Origin: UBA2160 sp964588665
Lineage (GTDB): Bacteria; Chloroflexota; Dehalococcoidia; Lucifugimonadales; UBA1123
Length of the DNA stretch: 64,000 bases
Direction of reading: 5' to 3'
Assembly (NCBI GenBank): GCA_964588665.1
Contig: CAZPQQ010000009.1
Span: 5,391-69,390, forward strand
Part shown: piece after piece, positions 25,749 to 34,579 of the stretch
How positions within the stretch are numbered: position 1 is the first letter of the stretch
Layout: the number at the start of each line of letters is the position of its first letter
Program-made: the position numbers and the translations under genes
The notes under the pieces: model-generated
What the model saw: only the letters and a program-made list of their open reading frames with translations
The model's database searches: none
What the model was told of the DNA's origin: nothing

Positions 25749-26366
25749 TCAGCCGCCAAGCACGATGCTGACGATGCGCTTCTCCAATGCGATTCCCAAG
25801 GCCGTCGCCGTCTCCAGTCGGAGATGGTCACCGACGACTCCGACGAATGCCACGCCCAGAATCCGTCCGACTCGGAAGTCTATCACTGTCGACGACACGA
25901 GGCCGCGTTGGCTGCTGTGCACCGCCTTCAGGGCGACCGCGTCGTCGAAAAATCCGACCGGATCCAGCCTTTCGACGCTTAGCAACTGCTGACCGCGGCC
26001 TACGTCTTTGCCCACGTGTCGCTCAAAATCGGCGACGAACACTTCTCTCGCCCACGCGGACACCGAATCCGGTTCGTCGAACAGGTGGGCAACCGAGCCG
26101 GCGACGAAAATCGTCCCCTCGTCGCTCATCTTTGGAAGGTTTGCTCCGAACTCCCTAAGGTACCCGTTGATTCGACCAGCGCGCAGAAATCGCTCCTCGG
26201 TCGAGCCGGGAAAACCCTGTTCCGCCATTGTCGGATTATCGAGAGGGCCTTCGCGAAGCATCCGGTACGTCTCGAATTCGCCCGGCAGGTCATACCCGTC
26301 CAGCACCATGTCTCGCAGGTGATCTTCGGTGATGTCGAAAGTTGCGCGAGCGAGGGTTTTTGCCAC
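25749..26366 (-). CDS. Conserved hypothetical protein (205 aa)
   Basis: Not recognised. The protein has no signal peptide. Its first half is helical and charged (DHLRDMVLDGYDLPGEFETYR, seen in part as LDGYDLPGEFETYR), the second is rich in Val and Ala (GTIFVAGSVAHLFDE; VGRILGVAFVGVVGDH). The C-terminus, EKRIVSIVLGG, is hydrophobic. The start is a GTG with AGGAGG seven bases upstream, which supports that the gene is real. It faces the histidine kinase tail to tail. An alternation of hydrophobic residues and a conserved layout suggest a small alpha/beta domain. Confidence 0.65.
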   Translation of the reverse strand: MAKTLARATFDITEDHLRDMVLDGYDLPGEFETYRMLREGPLDNPTMAEQGFPGSTEERFLRAGRINGYLREFGANLPKMSDEGTIFVAGSVAHLFDEPDSVSAWAREVFVADFERHVGKDVGRGQQLLSVERLDPVGFFDDAVALKAVHSSQRGLVSSTVIDFRVGRILGVAFVGVVGDHLRLETATALGIALEKRIVSIVLGG

Positions 26367-26504
26367 CCACTCCCCTCCTGGTCGTACCCGTTGGACGCGC
26401 CGCCTTTGACGACGGCAGATGCATTGTTCGCGACTTCGACAGGGGTGTCAACCTATCCGGGCTCGGTCGCTTCTCCATGCAAGCCTAGCCGTGAAACGGT
26501 TGGG

Positions 26505-26534
26505 TTGTGAGTAGGATTATGCCAGGTCTATAAT
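26505..26534 (+). promoter_or_regulatory. Probable promoter of the small Tat-signal gene
   Basis: A consensus -10 box TATAAT at 26529-26534 with TTGTGA at 26505-26510, 18 bases apart. It lies 56 bases before the ATG at 26590. Confidence 0.5.
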
Positions 26535-26589
26535 AGGAACTACACTAAATGCTAAGACGACTCATGCCCAGCGCAGAGGGAAGGCAACG

Positions 26590-26790
26590 ATGGACGAAAA
26601 ACCCAAGAGCCTAGGCAGAATTACCAGACGCCAACTATTCAAAGCAGTGCCCATCGGCATCGCAAGCGCCGCGGCAGTTGGATTCGTGGCGGGAAGGGTA
26701 GTCGGGCCGTTTCTGGGCCGGCGCAAGCCGCCGCAAGTTCCTGAAGGCTCCATTTTCACTCCGGCGAAGGAACGGGACACCGAAGCATAA
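26590..26790 (+). CDS. Small protein with a twin-arginine-type N-terminus (66 aa)
   Basis: A 66-residue protein. ITRRQLFKAVPIGIASAAAVGF resembles a Tat signal; the twin Arg and the hydrophobic stretch are seen in TRRQLFKAVPIG and AAAVGFVAG. After the helix come 30 polar residues (GRRKPPQVPEGSIFTPAKE). There is no clear peptidase site, so it is probably a membrane-anchored small protein. A GGAAGG ribosome binding site and a TATAAT promoter support expression. No function is known, and no clear partner lies next to it. Confidence 0.7.
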   Translation: MDEKPKSLGRITRRQLFKAVPIGIASAAAVGFVAGRVVGPFLGRRKPPQVPEGSIFTPAKERDTEA

Positions 26791-27075
26791 GCCTCGCTCC
26801 ATACACGGTGATCGCACGCTGCCTCCGTGACCTGACCTCGGGCATAGCCGTCTCGGCGCCAACGATATCCAAACGCCAGGGACTCCAACCTGTCCCGTCC
26901 ACTCCTGTCAGAGGAGCACGAAAGGCTTCCAGTCCGACCCGAGACGCGTGAGAATACTCTCGGAAGTAGCCGCCAAACCGTCGAGCGCCAAAGGCCAAGC
27001 GCCCGAAAGGGTTTCCCCGATGCTCGTTCACGTATTATCATGGGGCTACACTCGTTATCCATTAGGAGACCGGCA

Positions 27076-27426
27076 ATGAATCTGGCTCCACAGGCAATGT
27101 TGCTTGTGCGAGGTGGACCCGAGGAAGGCACGACGGTCCAGCTCAGAGAAGGCATGATGATCATGGGCCGATCCGCGGTCAGCGACATGGTCGTGGATTC
27201 GCCGGGCGTGTCCCGGCAGCACGCAGCAATTCGCGGCGATCGGGACGGCTATTGGCTCATGGACCTGGGAAGCCGCAACGGCACGTTCGTCAACGGCGAC
27301 CAGATCGGCCAGGAGCCAGTGCGCCTCAGCAACTGGGACCGTGTGGAGCTTGGCGGGATGGAAACCCACTGGGTGTTCATGGAGTCCCAGGACACCGTCG
27401 AGGTACAGCGTCCCCCCATCGGTTAG
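27076..27426 (+). CDS. FHA-domain protein
   Basis: A 116-residue protein that is one forkhead-associated domain. The phosphothreonine-binding residues lie in MIMGRSAVSDMVVDS, GVSRQHAAI and LGSRNGTFVNG, all in canonical order. FHA domains bind phosphorylated threonine peptides, usually of serine/threonine kinase pathways. No kinase lies nearby. The ATG at 27076 is chosen because it follows AGGAG; the frame is open slightly further upstream. The 285-base gap before it shows nothing else. Confidence 0.9.
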   Translation: MNLAPQAMLLVRGGPEEGTTVQLREGMMIMGRSAVSDMVVDSPGVSRQHAAIRGDRDGYWLMDLGSRNGTFVNGDQIGQEPVRLSNWDRVELGGMETHWVFMESQDTVEVQRPPIG

Positions 27427-27691
27427 AGCCGCAGCCAAGGTGCCGGGGGCGATCGAAGTGAGCGCGCAGGCCAGGCCACCGCCCGTTTATCCGTTCCCGA
27501 TTTAGCTTCCGACCGTCACACCTTCCCCGGACCTTGCGTCAACGCGCATCCCTCGCGGCGCCCCGCCTCCGGGCCATCGACGGCCGATGAACTATCGCGC
27601 CGCACTGCCCCTCCGAGTACTTGAGCGAATGCAGGCTCGCTGTTACCTTTAGAACGGTCGAACTCATCCTTCATGCTTTTTGGAGTTGCGA

Positions 27692-28414
27692 GTGCGCACT
27701 GTGTTCAGGCTGGCGGTCGCCGCGATGTCGGTCGCCGCGATCATCTGGGTGTTGGGAAGCTGCGGCAGCGACGAGCCGTCTGCTCCGAGCGCCACGCCGG
27801 TCCCGACGCCGACTCCGGTGAGCGTCGAGGAATTGTTGCAGGTCGCCGGTGAGGCCACCGGCGCCTTGAACACCTTCCACTTCCGGCTGGACCACGAGGG
27901 CGGCGGGACGCCGCTGGAGCCTGGCTTGACGGTTACCGAAGCCGACGGCGACGTGGTGAGCCCTGGCGCCATATCCATCGATTTCGCCGGCATCTTGGGC
28001 TCGTTCGCCGTTCGGTCGAGCCTGATCACGATCGGCGACGACAGCTATATGACGAACCCGCTGACCAACGCCTGGGAAGGCGTCCCCCGTGAGGTGAGTC
28101 CTCTGGGTTTCTTCGACCCGCACAAAGGCATCGGCTCGATGATGACAAGCGTCCTGAACCCGAGCATCGTGTCTCGCGACGAAGACGAAATCGTCGTGAC
28201 TGGTGACCTTCCCGCGGAGGCCCTCCGTCCGTTGCTGGGCAATTCTGTCGAAGGGACGACCGTCGGCGTCGAGCTCTCGATAGACGCACGAACCAGATTC
28301 CTCAACAAAGCCGTGCTGGAAGGCAGGGTGACCGAGTCGGAGCCCGACGGTGTGGTGCGCATCATCACCCTCTCCAAGTTCAACAAGCCGATGGACATTC
28401 GGCCCCCGGAATAG
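27692..28414 (+). CDS. LppX/LprAFG-type lipoprotein
   Basis: A 240-residue lipoprotein. The signal peptide ends with WVLGSCGSD (lipobox, lipidated Cys). A Pro/Thr linker follows, then a domain with VEELLQVAGEATGALNTFHFRLDHEGG. The later part, ISIDFAGILG and VGVELSIDARTRFLNKA, fits the LppX_LprAFG fold that carries lipids in mycobacteria. GTG at 27692 is preferred because TGGAG lies six bases upstream; a TTG at 27680 would overlap that site. It is followed after seven bases by an MFS exporter, the same pairing as lprG-p55 in mycobacteria. Confidence 0.78.
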   Translation: MRTVFRLAVAAMSVAAIIWVLGSCGSDEPSAPSATPVPTPTPVSVEELLQVAGEATGALNTFHFRLDHEGGGTPLEPGLTVTEADGDVVSPGAISIDFAGILGSFAVRSSLITIGDDSYMTNPLTNAWEGVPREVSPLGFFDPHKGIGSMMTSVLNPSIVSRDEDEIVVTGDLPAEALRPLLGNSVEGTTVGVELSIDARTRFLNKAVLEGRVTESEPDGVVRIITLSKFNKPMDIRPPE

Positions 28415-28421
28415 TTGGTTC

Positions 28422-29933
28422 GTGAACTCTCAACACGGCGCCGAGAACCGCCGGACTCGCATTCCTCCATATGTTGCGATCGTGCCTATATGCGCCGGCG
28501 TGTTCATTGCGGCGGACGACCAGACCGTCATCGTGACCGTTCTTCCGCAGATCATGTTGGACCTCAAGGTTCAGATCACGGAGCTGGACCGGGCTTCTTG
28601 GACGATCACCGGTTATCTGCTCGGATACGTCGCCGCGATGCCTCTCATTGGGCGGATGTCCGACGTCTGGGGCCATCGCAACCTGTACGTGGCCTCGATG
28701 ATGATGTTCATGGTTGGGTCGGTCTTGGCGGCTCTGACTACCGACCTCAACGCGCTGGTGGCGGCTCGGGTGTTTCAGGCCGTGGGCGCGGGCGCACTGG
28801 TCCCGATATCCATCGCCATGGTCGGAGACCTGTTCCCTTCGGCGCGCCGAGGAGTGCCGCTGGGCATCGTCGGCGCGTCCGCCGAGGCCGGAGGCGTGAT
28901 CGGCCCGCTGTGGGGCGGGATAATCATTCGATACTTGGATTGGCCCTGGGTGTTTTGGATCAACATTCCTCTTGGGGTTCTGGTCCTGGTCTTTCTCGTT
29001 CCGCTGGTCGGACCCAGTCCTCGATTTCCGGCCAAGATCGACTACGTGGGCGGCGTGTTTCTTGCGGTCTGCCTGTCGACGCTGACCCTGGGGTTGGCTC
29101 GAGTCGACGCTCCGGACGGGTTGTTTGGCGTCTACTTGGCAGTCGCTCTGACCTCCCTGTTGCTCTTTGTGATCAGACAGCGGGGGATAGCCGACCCGCT
29201 GTTGCCGTTGTCGATGTTCCGAAGCAGGCCGTTCAACGCCGCCAACGGGACTCACCTACTCATCGGGGGCGCGCTGATAATCGGGATGGTGACAATCCCG
29301 TTGATGGCGAACACGATCTTGGGCAAGACGCCGCTTGAAGGGGGATTGATGCTGATGCGGATGACCGCGGCGGTCCCGATCGGCGCCGTGTTGGGAGGTG
29401 TTGCGGCACAGCGCCTCGGCTATCGGATTCCGACGATGCTGGGCCTTGCGCTGATCGCGGTTGGGTTCGGCTTCATGAGTCGCTGGGACCTGACGGTTGC
29501 CGATCCGTCCATGACCGTGCATCTGGCGATTGCTGGGTTCGGCTTCGGATTGCTGATCGCCCCTGTCGCCCTGGCAGCCACGAATTCGGTCGACGCCGGT
29601 CTCAGGGGCGCCGCAGCAGCCATGATCACTGCAATGCGCATCGTGGGCATGACGTTCGGCCTGGCCACGCTGACGGCATGGGGCACGGGTCGGTTCCAGG
29701 ATCTGGTCGCCGGCATGCGCCTGCCGTTGCCCATGCCGGGAGACAGCGCCGAGCAGGCGGCCCAACGCCTGACGGAGTTCGAAACCCAACTCACCGGCGC
29801 CGGTCTGTCGCTGTTCAGCGATTTCTACCTGATCGCCATGGCCGTCAGCTTGGCCGCAATCGCCGTCGCAGCGTTCATGGCCTGGAAGCCCACTTCCGAG
29901 GCGGACGCAGGCGAACCCAGTCAGCAAATCTGA
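28422..29933 (+). CDS. MFS transporter, DHA2-type 14-helix drug/lipid exporter
   Basis: A 503-residue transporter with about 14 hydrophobic segments. Motif A is GRMSDVWGHRNLYVAS, motif C-like glycines follow in AEAGGVIGPLWGG, and the N-terminal DDQTVIVTVLPQIMLDL is typical of the EmrB/QacA (DHA2) group. It starts at the GTG at 28422, seven bases after the lipoprotein stop codon. The pairing resembles the mycobacterial LprG-Rv1410c (P55) lipid export system, so export of a lipid with help of the lipoprotein is a reasonable inference. Confidence 0.87.
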   Translation: MNSQHGAENRRTRIPPYVAIVPICAGVFIAADDQTVIVTVLPQIMLDLKVQITELDRASWTITGYLLGYVAAMPLIGRMSDVWGHRNLYVASMMMFMVGSVLAALTTDLNALVAARVFQAVGAGALVPISIAMVGDLFPSARRGVPLGIVGASAEAGGVIGPLWGGIIIRYLDWPWVFWINIPLGVLVLVFLVPLVGPSPRFPAKIDYVGGVFLAVCLSTLTLGLARVDAPDGLFGVYLAVALTSLLLFVIRQRGIADPLLPLSMFRSRPFNAANGTHLLIGGALIIGMVTIPLMANTILGKTPLEGGLMLMRMTAAVPIGAVLGGVAAQRLGYRIPTMLGLALIAVGFGFMSRWDLTVADPSMTVHLAIAGFGFGLLIAPVALAATNSVDAGLRGAAAAMITAMRIVGMTFGLATLTAWGTGRFQDLVAGMRLPLPMPGDSAEQAAQRLTEFETQLTGAGLSLFSDFYLIAMAVSLAAIAVAAFMAWKPTSEADAGEPSQQI

Positions 29934-30083
29934 CCGCAACATGACGCCCGGCATAATGGAAGCCGAGACGGTTCGCGTGCACCTTCTCCCGTGTCCTTGC
30001 ATCTTAACCAGAGAGTTGCAAAGCAGGCGCGCTGACGCTTGTAGCGAGAAAGCATCTGGTAAGAGCGATTCGGGAGGGGTGGC

Positions 30084-30416
30084 ATGGCTGCCAAAGGCAG
30101 ACGAAAACGAGGCCGGCCAAAGGGTAAACGGAACGGTGGAACGAAATTCAGTCCGTCGACGTTGGTAATCGGCGGAATCGCCGTGGCCGTGTTGGTGCTC
30201 GTGGGATTTGCAGTGATCCAGGGCAGCAGTTCGGCTGGCGCCGGCGGTGACTTCGAGTTCGCCGTCTACCAAGGCGGCGAAACTCTCGGCGGCGATCACG
30301 TGAGCTTCGGCGATATCCTCGATCTGGGTAAACCGGTCGTCCTCAACTTCTGGGCCGGCGACTGTCCCCCCTGCCGGTATGCCGTCACCGTCGAAGCGAG
30401 CTCGTTGATCACGTAA
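30084..30416 (+). pseudogene. TlpA-like thioredoxin-fold protein, 3'-truncated
   Basis: It begins with a strong GGGAGGGG site and MAAKGRRKRGRPKGKRNGG, a basic tail, then one membrane helix (LVIGGIAVAVLVLVGFA). The extracytoplasmic part starts a thioredoxin fold, KPVVLNFWAGDCPPCR, with the CPPC active site. Directly after the second Cys the homology ends at about 30377, where sequence of the opposite-strand lactonase begins. The remaining 12 codons are antisense to that gene. About half of the expected domain is missing. Confidence 0.8.
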
Positions 30417-31067
30417 GCGTAGCCGCCGGCTGGGTGGAGCGCGAAGTGTCGCGGTCCGGCGCCCGGAGCAGATCGGACGAACGGGACGTCGTTTGGAATA
30501 ATCTTGCCGTTGTCGAGGTCCGATCTGTAGACGGCAATCTTGTCCATGCCCAGGTCTGGTGCGAAGAGAAATCGGTTGGCGGAGTCCAGATTCACCGAAT
30601 GAGCGTGTGGGCCGTCCTGGCGACGCTCGTTCACGCTATGACCGTCATGCTGGACGAAGTCCGACATCGGCACCAGACTTCCACCGGCGCCGATAGGCAG
30701 CATGCACAGGCTGCCTCCCTGGTAATTGGCGACGAGAACGTACTGTCCGGTTGCGTCCACGGTCAGGTGGCACGGCCCCGGACCGCCGGTCGGTCGTCGG
30801 TTCAAGAACGTCAACGCACCTGACCCGGTCGAGACCGCGTAGGCGTACACCGCGCCGCTGGATTCGCCTTCGTACTCGTCTATCTCGGACACTGCGTACA
30901 GACGGTCTCCACGCGGATTGAGCGCAACGAACGACGGGTTCTCGACGCCGCCCCCGTTCCACGGCGCCGGTGTCGTTGTCCATGCGACATACGTAGATGC
31001 CTTCGCTCGTGGTTCGCGTGTACGTGCCCACATAGAAGATCGTGTATTGAGCCTGTGAGCCGGTCAT
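30371..31067 (-). pseudogene. 6-phosphogluconolactonase-like beta-propeller, frameshifted and 3'-truncated
   Basis: The ATG at 31067 has a good AGGAG site and gives QYTIFYVGTYTRTTSEGIY, typical of the YbhE/Pgl lactonase family. Near 30955-30965, at a G-rich run, the frame shifts; the second frame carries GGVENPSFVALNPRGDRLYAVSE and continues to HFALHPAGGYAYVINE. It then stops at about 30375, where the truncated thioredoxin gene begins. About 90 C-terminal residues of the seven-bladed propeller are missing. The gene would normally hydrolyse 6-phosphogluconolactone. Confidence 0.8.
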
Positions 31068-31234
31068 GCCGCCGCTCCTCTCGCGCTGGGGGTCGTGTGG
31101 CGCCGCAATTGCACCTCAGTGGACCATCCTCAGCGTGGCGTGTCAGGTCTTGTCGCGGTCCACACGCGAGGCTGTCAAACCAGAATTCAACCGCGTCGAT
31201 CGTCTGGAGTCACAGGCCGTGAGTCAAACGTTTA

Positions 31235-31264
31235 GTTGACGGGGTCAACCGCCGTTGGTACACT
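31235..31264 (+). promoter_or_regulatory. Promoter with overlapping palindrome, upstream of the acyl-CoA synthetase
   Basis: TTGACG at 31236-31241 and TACACT at 31259-31264 are 17 bases apart, 33 bases before the ATG. The palindrome GTTGAC-GGG-GTCAAC at 31235-31249 covers the -35 box, a typical place for a repressor operator. Confidence 0.55.
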
Positions 31265-31297
31265 CCGACGCATTCCCCAGAAGGACGCATGTGACGC

Positions 31298-32917
31298 ATG
31301 GATGACCACGTATCTCTCCACCACCTCAACCCGATTTCGTTCCTGGATCGAAGCGCAGCCGTGTACCCTGACAAGCCCGCCGTCGTATACGGCGACCGGA
31401 CGTACAGCTACTCCGAGTTCGCCGACCGCGTGAACCGGCTGGCTGGCGCGCTGAAACAGGTGGGCATCGGCAAGGGGGACAGAGTCGCCTTTTTGCTGCC
31501 GAACATCCCCCAGATGCTCGAGGGCCACTACGGACCGTTGAGCCTTGGCGCCATGTTGGTGGCGATCAACATGCGGTTGTCCGGGCGGGAGATCGCGTAC
31601 ATCCTGCAACATTCCGGTGCCAAAGTGCTGGTTTTCGACTCCGAGTACGCCGACACGGTGCGCGGATTTATCGACGAAGTCCCCGAGGTGTCGACTTTCG
31701 TTCAGGTCGTTGACACACACGCGAGATCCGATGAGATTCCGGGGCCGGAGTACGAGGCGTTTCTCGACTCGTCTCCATCCGGCCGACATCGGACAGACCT
31801 CGAATCCGAGCTCGACCCTATAGCGATCAACTACACGTCGGGCACCACCGGCAGGCCGAAGGGGGTCCAGTACTCGGCGCGCGGCGCGTACCTCAACGCG
31901 CTTGGTGAAATCCTGGAGTCGGGGATCAACCCGCGCAGCAAGTACCTCTGGACGCTGCCGATGTTCCACTGCAACGGCTGGTGCCACACGTGGGGCGTCA
32001 CGGCGGTCGGCGCCACGCACGTCTGCCTGCGCCGCGTCGAAGCCGCGGAGATCTTCCGCCTGATATCGCTCCACGACATCACGAACATGTGCTGTGCGCC
32101 CACCGTGCTCACGATGATGTACTCGGCCCCCGACGCCGCGAGCCAGGATCTGTCAGGGTTGACGATCATGACGGCCGGAGCGCCGCCCGCGCCACAGGTG
32201 ATCCGAACGGTGGAGGGCATGGGCGCATATATTCACCACGCGTACGGCCTGACCGAGACATACGGTCCGCACACGATCTGCGCGATGCAGCCGGGCTGGG
32301 ACGATCTGCCTCTGGATGAGCGAGCGCTCCTGAAATCGCGTCAGGGCGTGCCGTTTGCCATTTTCGGCCCGCACCTCAGAGTCGTGGACGAGAACATGAA
32401 CGACGTGCCGAAAGACAGCGAAACCATGGGCGAGGTTGTCATGAGGGGCAACAACATCATGCTCGGGTACTTCGAAGACGCCGAGGCCTCGGCCACCGCG
32501 TTCGCCGGCGGATGGTTCCACTCCGGTGATCTGGGAGTCTGGCATCCGGACGGCTACATCGAGCTCCGGGACCGAGCGAAGGACGTCATCATTTCAGGCG
32601 GCGAGAACATCTCCACCATGGAGGTCGAGAAGGTCATCATGGAGCACCCGGGCGTCCTCGAGGTGTGCGTGGTGGGGGTTCCCGACGACCAGTGGGGAGA
32701 GGTGGTCAAAGCCTTCATCACGCCTCGGGACGGCGTCGAAATCGAAGCGGATGAGATCATCGAGTTCTCTCGCGAGCGAATCGCCCGTTTCAAAGCGCCG
32801 AAGCACGTGGAGTTCGGTGAGTTGCCCAAGACCGCGACCGGCAAGATCCAGAAGTTCGTGCTGCGGGAACGCGAGTGGGCGGGGATGGTTCGCCGCATCC
32901 AGGGATCGACTGGATAG
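31298..32917 (+). CDS. Acyl-CoA synthetase (AMP-forming)
   Basis: A 539-residue adenylate-forming enzyme of normal length. The phosphate-binding loop is YTSGTTGRPKGVQYS, the adenine motif is HHAYGLTETYGP, and further signatures are FHSGDLGVWHPDGYIELRDR and KDVIISGGENIS; the catalytic C-terminal Lys lies in LPKTATGKIQKF. It activates a carboxylic acid to its CoA thioester. The closest look is to medium- or long-chain/aryl fadD-type enzymes, but the substrate is not determined. It is a single-gene unit with its own promoter. Confidence 0.92.
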   Translation: MDDHVSLHHLNPISFLDRSAAVYPDKPAVVYGDRTYSYSEFADRVNRLAGALKQVGIGKGDRVAFLLPNIPQMLEGHYGPLSLGAMLVAINMRLSGREIAYILQHSGAKVLVFDSEYADTVRGFIDEVPEVSTFVQVVDTHARSDEIPGPEYEAFLDSSPSGRHRTDLESELDPIAINYTSGTTGRPKGVQYSARGAYLNALGEILESGINPRSKYLWTLPMFHCNGWCHTWGVTAVGATHVCLRRVEAAEIFRLISLHDITNMCCAPTVLTMMYSAPDAASQDLSGLTIMTAGAPPAPQVIRTVEGMGAYIHHAYGLTETYGPHTICAMQPGWDDLPLDERALLKSRQGVPFAIFGPHLRVVDENMNDVPKDSETMGEVVMRGNNIMLGYFEDAEASATAFAGGWFHSGDLGVWHPDGYIELRDRAKDVIISGGENISTMEVEKVIMEHPGVLEVCVVGVPDDQWGEVVKAFITPRDGVEIEADEIIEFSRERIARFKAPKHVEFGELPKTATGKIQKFVLREREWAGMVRRIQGSTG

Positions 32918-33039
32918 GTTTGCCCACAAATAGCTCCAGTTGACGCTTCCACTCGCCACTGCTTTTGCCTGCGCCAACTCGCGTCAAGCCGACCACATCG
33001 TGTCCAATTAGCGCCGGTGACTTGTTGGGAATGTAACCA

Positions 33040-33133
33040 TCCCCCTGGCCCCCTTCCCGAGAAGGAAGGGGGAACAAAAATCTGAGGGACACCCCCAAGC
33101 CCCCGCCAAAGGGGCTATCGCCCCTCTGGACAC
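33040..33133. repeat. Repeat family C copy in a gene-free stretch
   Basis: The 384-base gap 32918-33301 holds GGAAGGGGGAACAAAAATC and GAGGGACACCCCCAAGCCCC, then AAAGGGGCTATCGCCCCTC and TGGACACCC. Related copies are at 14570, 47655 and 57007. No gene is seen in the gap. Confidence 0.75.
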
Positions 33134-33301
33134 CCGATAAAACGCGGTACGGATCGCGGTCAGTCGATCGCACGGAGAAGCCGGTCGGACGCAATTCGGG
33201 ATTTCACATCACCCAAATCCCCGACGCGACGGGAACGCCGGTTTCGCTAGTGCACGCAAGGGCGTTTGCTGTGAAAAGGTCAACACTGCCGGGCAGGTCG
33301 C

Positions 33302-34306
33302 TCAGCCCCCCCAGACCTCGCCGAAGAGGCGGAGCCAGTTGCCGCCCAGGACTTTGACGACGTCTTCGTCCCGATAGCCGCGACCCAGCAGCTCGGCGGC
33401 TATGTTGGAGAAGGTGTCCGGTGTCTCCATGCCGGTTGGATGCAGGAGCGGGTCGGGATAGTCGACCGGCGCGTCCTTGTACTTGGTCCCTTGCTGCGCA
33501 AAGAGCCAGTTGAAGAACGAGGGCGGCTGGTCCTGAGTGTAGTCGGTTCCGATGGCTACGTGGTCGATTCCCATGCGCTCAACGAGATCGTCGATGGCGT
33601 CGACGTAATCGGTCAGGGTCGACTCGAATCCCGTCCGCAAGAAGGGCGGGAACGCGTTGGCGCCGATGACGCCGTTCTTCTCGACCAGCAGCTTCAAAGC
33701 GTCGTCGGTCTTGTTGCGAACGTGCTCGAAGAACGATCGGGCGTTGGCGTGGGTGATCGCCACCGGTTGATCGGACAGGTCGATGGCATCGAGGGTCGTG
33801 CGATCTCCAACGTGGGATAGGTCGATCAGGATGCCGAGGCGATTCATCTCTCTGACCGCGTCCTGTCCGAAATTGCTGAGGCCGTCGTCGGTCCGCTCGT
33901 AGCACCCGTTGCCCAGCAGGTTCCGCTCGTTGTAAGTGAGCTGGATGACGCGGACGCCCAGAGCATGGAACAACGCCAGGCGGTCGAGCCTGTTTTCGAT
34001 GGGCGCGGCGTTTTGCCACCCGAGTATGACGCCGGTCTTGCCCTCTGCCTTGGCCTTGTGGATGTCTCGCACGGAACTGACTTGGAGAAACCGATCGCCG
34101 CGCTCGTCGAACCGGTGCACCCAGTCGGTGATGTGGTCCAGGGTTTCGCGGAAGCCGTCCCATATCGCCACGGTCGCGTTGATGGCGGTGACGCCACCGT
34201 TGTGCAGGCTGTCGTAGACGTTCGGGCTGTCCCAGTTGCTCACGTTGAGCCCGTCGATCACGATGGCGTCGTCGTAGAGCTTGCGGTTTTCAGCAGATTC
34301 TGACAT
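33302..34306 (-). CDS. M19 membrane-dipeptidase homologue with altered metal ligands
   Basis: A 334-residue TIM-barrel protein of the M19 renal-dipeptidase family. The second-half ligands are kept: His in IDLSHVGDRT, His in AITHANARSFF and Asp in IAIGTDYTQD. The N-terminal HxD motif is replaced (VIDGLNVSNW instead of DGHND), and the bridging Glu appears as Gln in ILGWQNAAP. The two-metal site is therefore incomplete, and a reaction other than dipeptide hydrolysis is possible. The ATG at 34306 has an AGGAG site. It is a stand-alone gene. Confidence 0.85.
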   Translation of the reverse strand: MSESAENRKLYDDAIVIDGLNVSNWDSPNVYDSLHNGGVTAINATVAIWDGFRETLDHITDWVHRFDERGDRFLQVSSVRDIHKAKAEGKTGVILGWQNAAPIENRLDRLALFHALGVRVIQLTYNERNLLGNGCYERTDDGLSNFGQDAVREMNRLGILIDLSHVGDRTTLDAIDLSDQPVAITHANARSFFEHVRNKTDDALKLLVEKNGVIGANAFPPFLRTGFESTLTDYVDAIDDLVERMGIDHVAIGTDYTQDQPPSFFNWLFAQQGTKYKDAPVDYPDPLLHPTGMETPDTFSNIAAELLGRGYRDEDVVKVLGGNWLRLFGEVWGG

Positions 34307-34507
34307 GCCCGGCACTCCTCTCCATCGCGCCTTATTCGAATGACCTTGGGCCGCTGCCAGCGGGGTAGGCGTAAGGTTTCGCGACAATGGTACACGATGC
34401 GAAACTACGCTGGTTTCCTCTCAGCTTCGGTAGCCACGGGCGACTCGGACAGCGTCGACCTGCCGACAACTGTCCATTACACGATTCGAAGACGTGGACA
34501 TCCGCAC

Positions 34508-34549
34508 AAAAAAAGCCGCCACCCGCACGGTTCGCGTACGGGTGGCGGC
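34508..34549 (-). terminator. Rho-independent terminator of the archaellin gene
   Basis: On the minus strand the stem GCCGCCACCCG with CGGGTGGCGGC (11 pairs) is followed by a run of seven T. It lies 31 bases beyond the archaellin stop codon. Confidence 0.92.
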
Positions 34550-34579
34550 GCCATGGCAATCTGCGTTGCTACGCGATGG

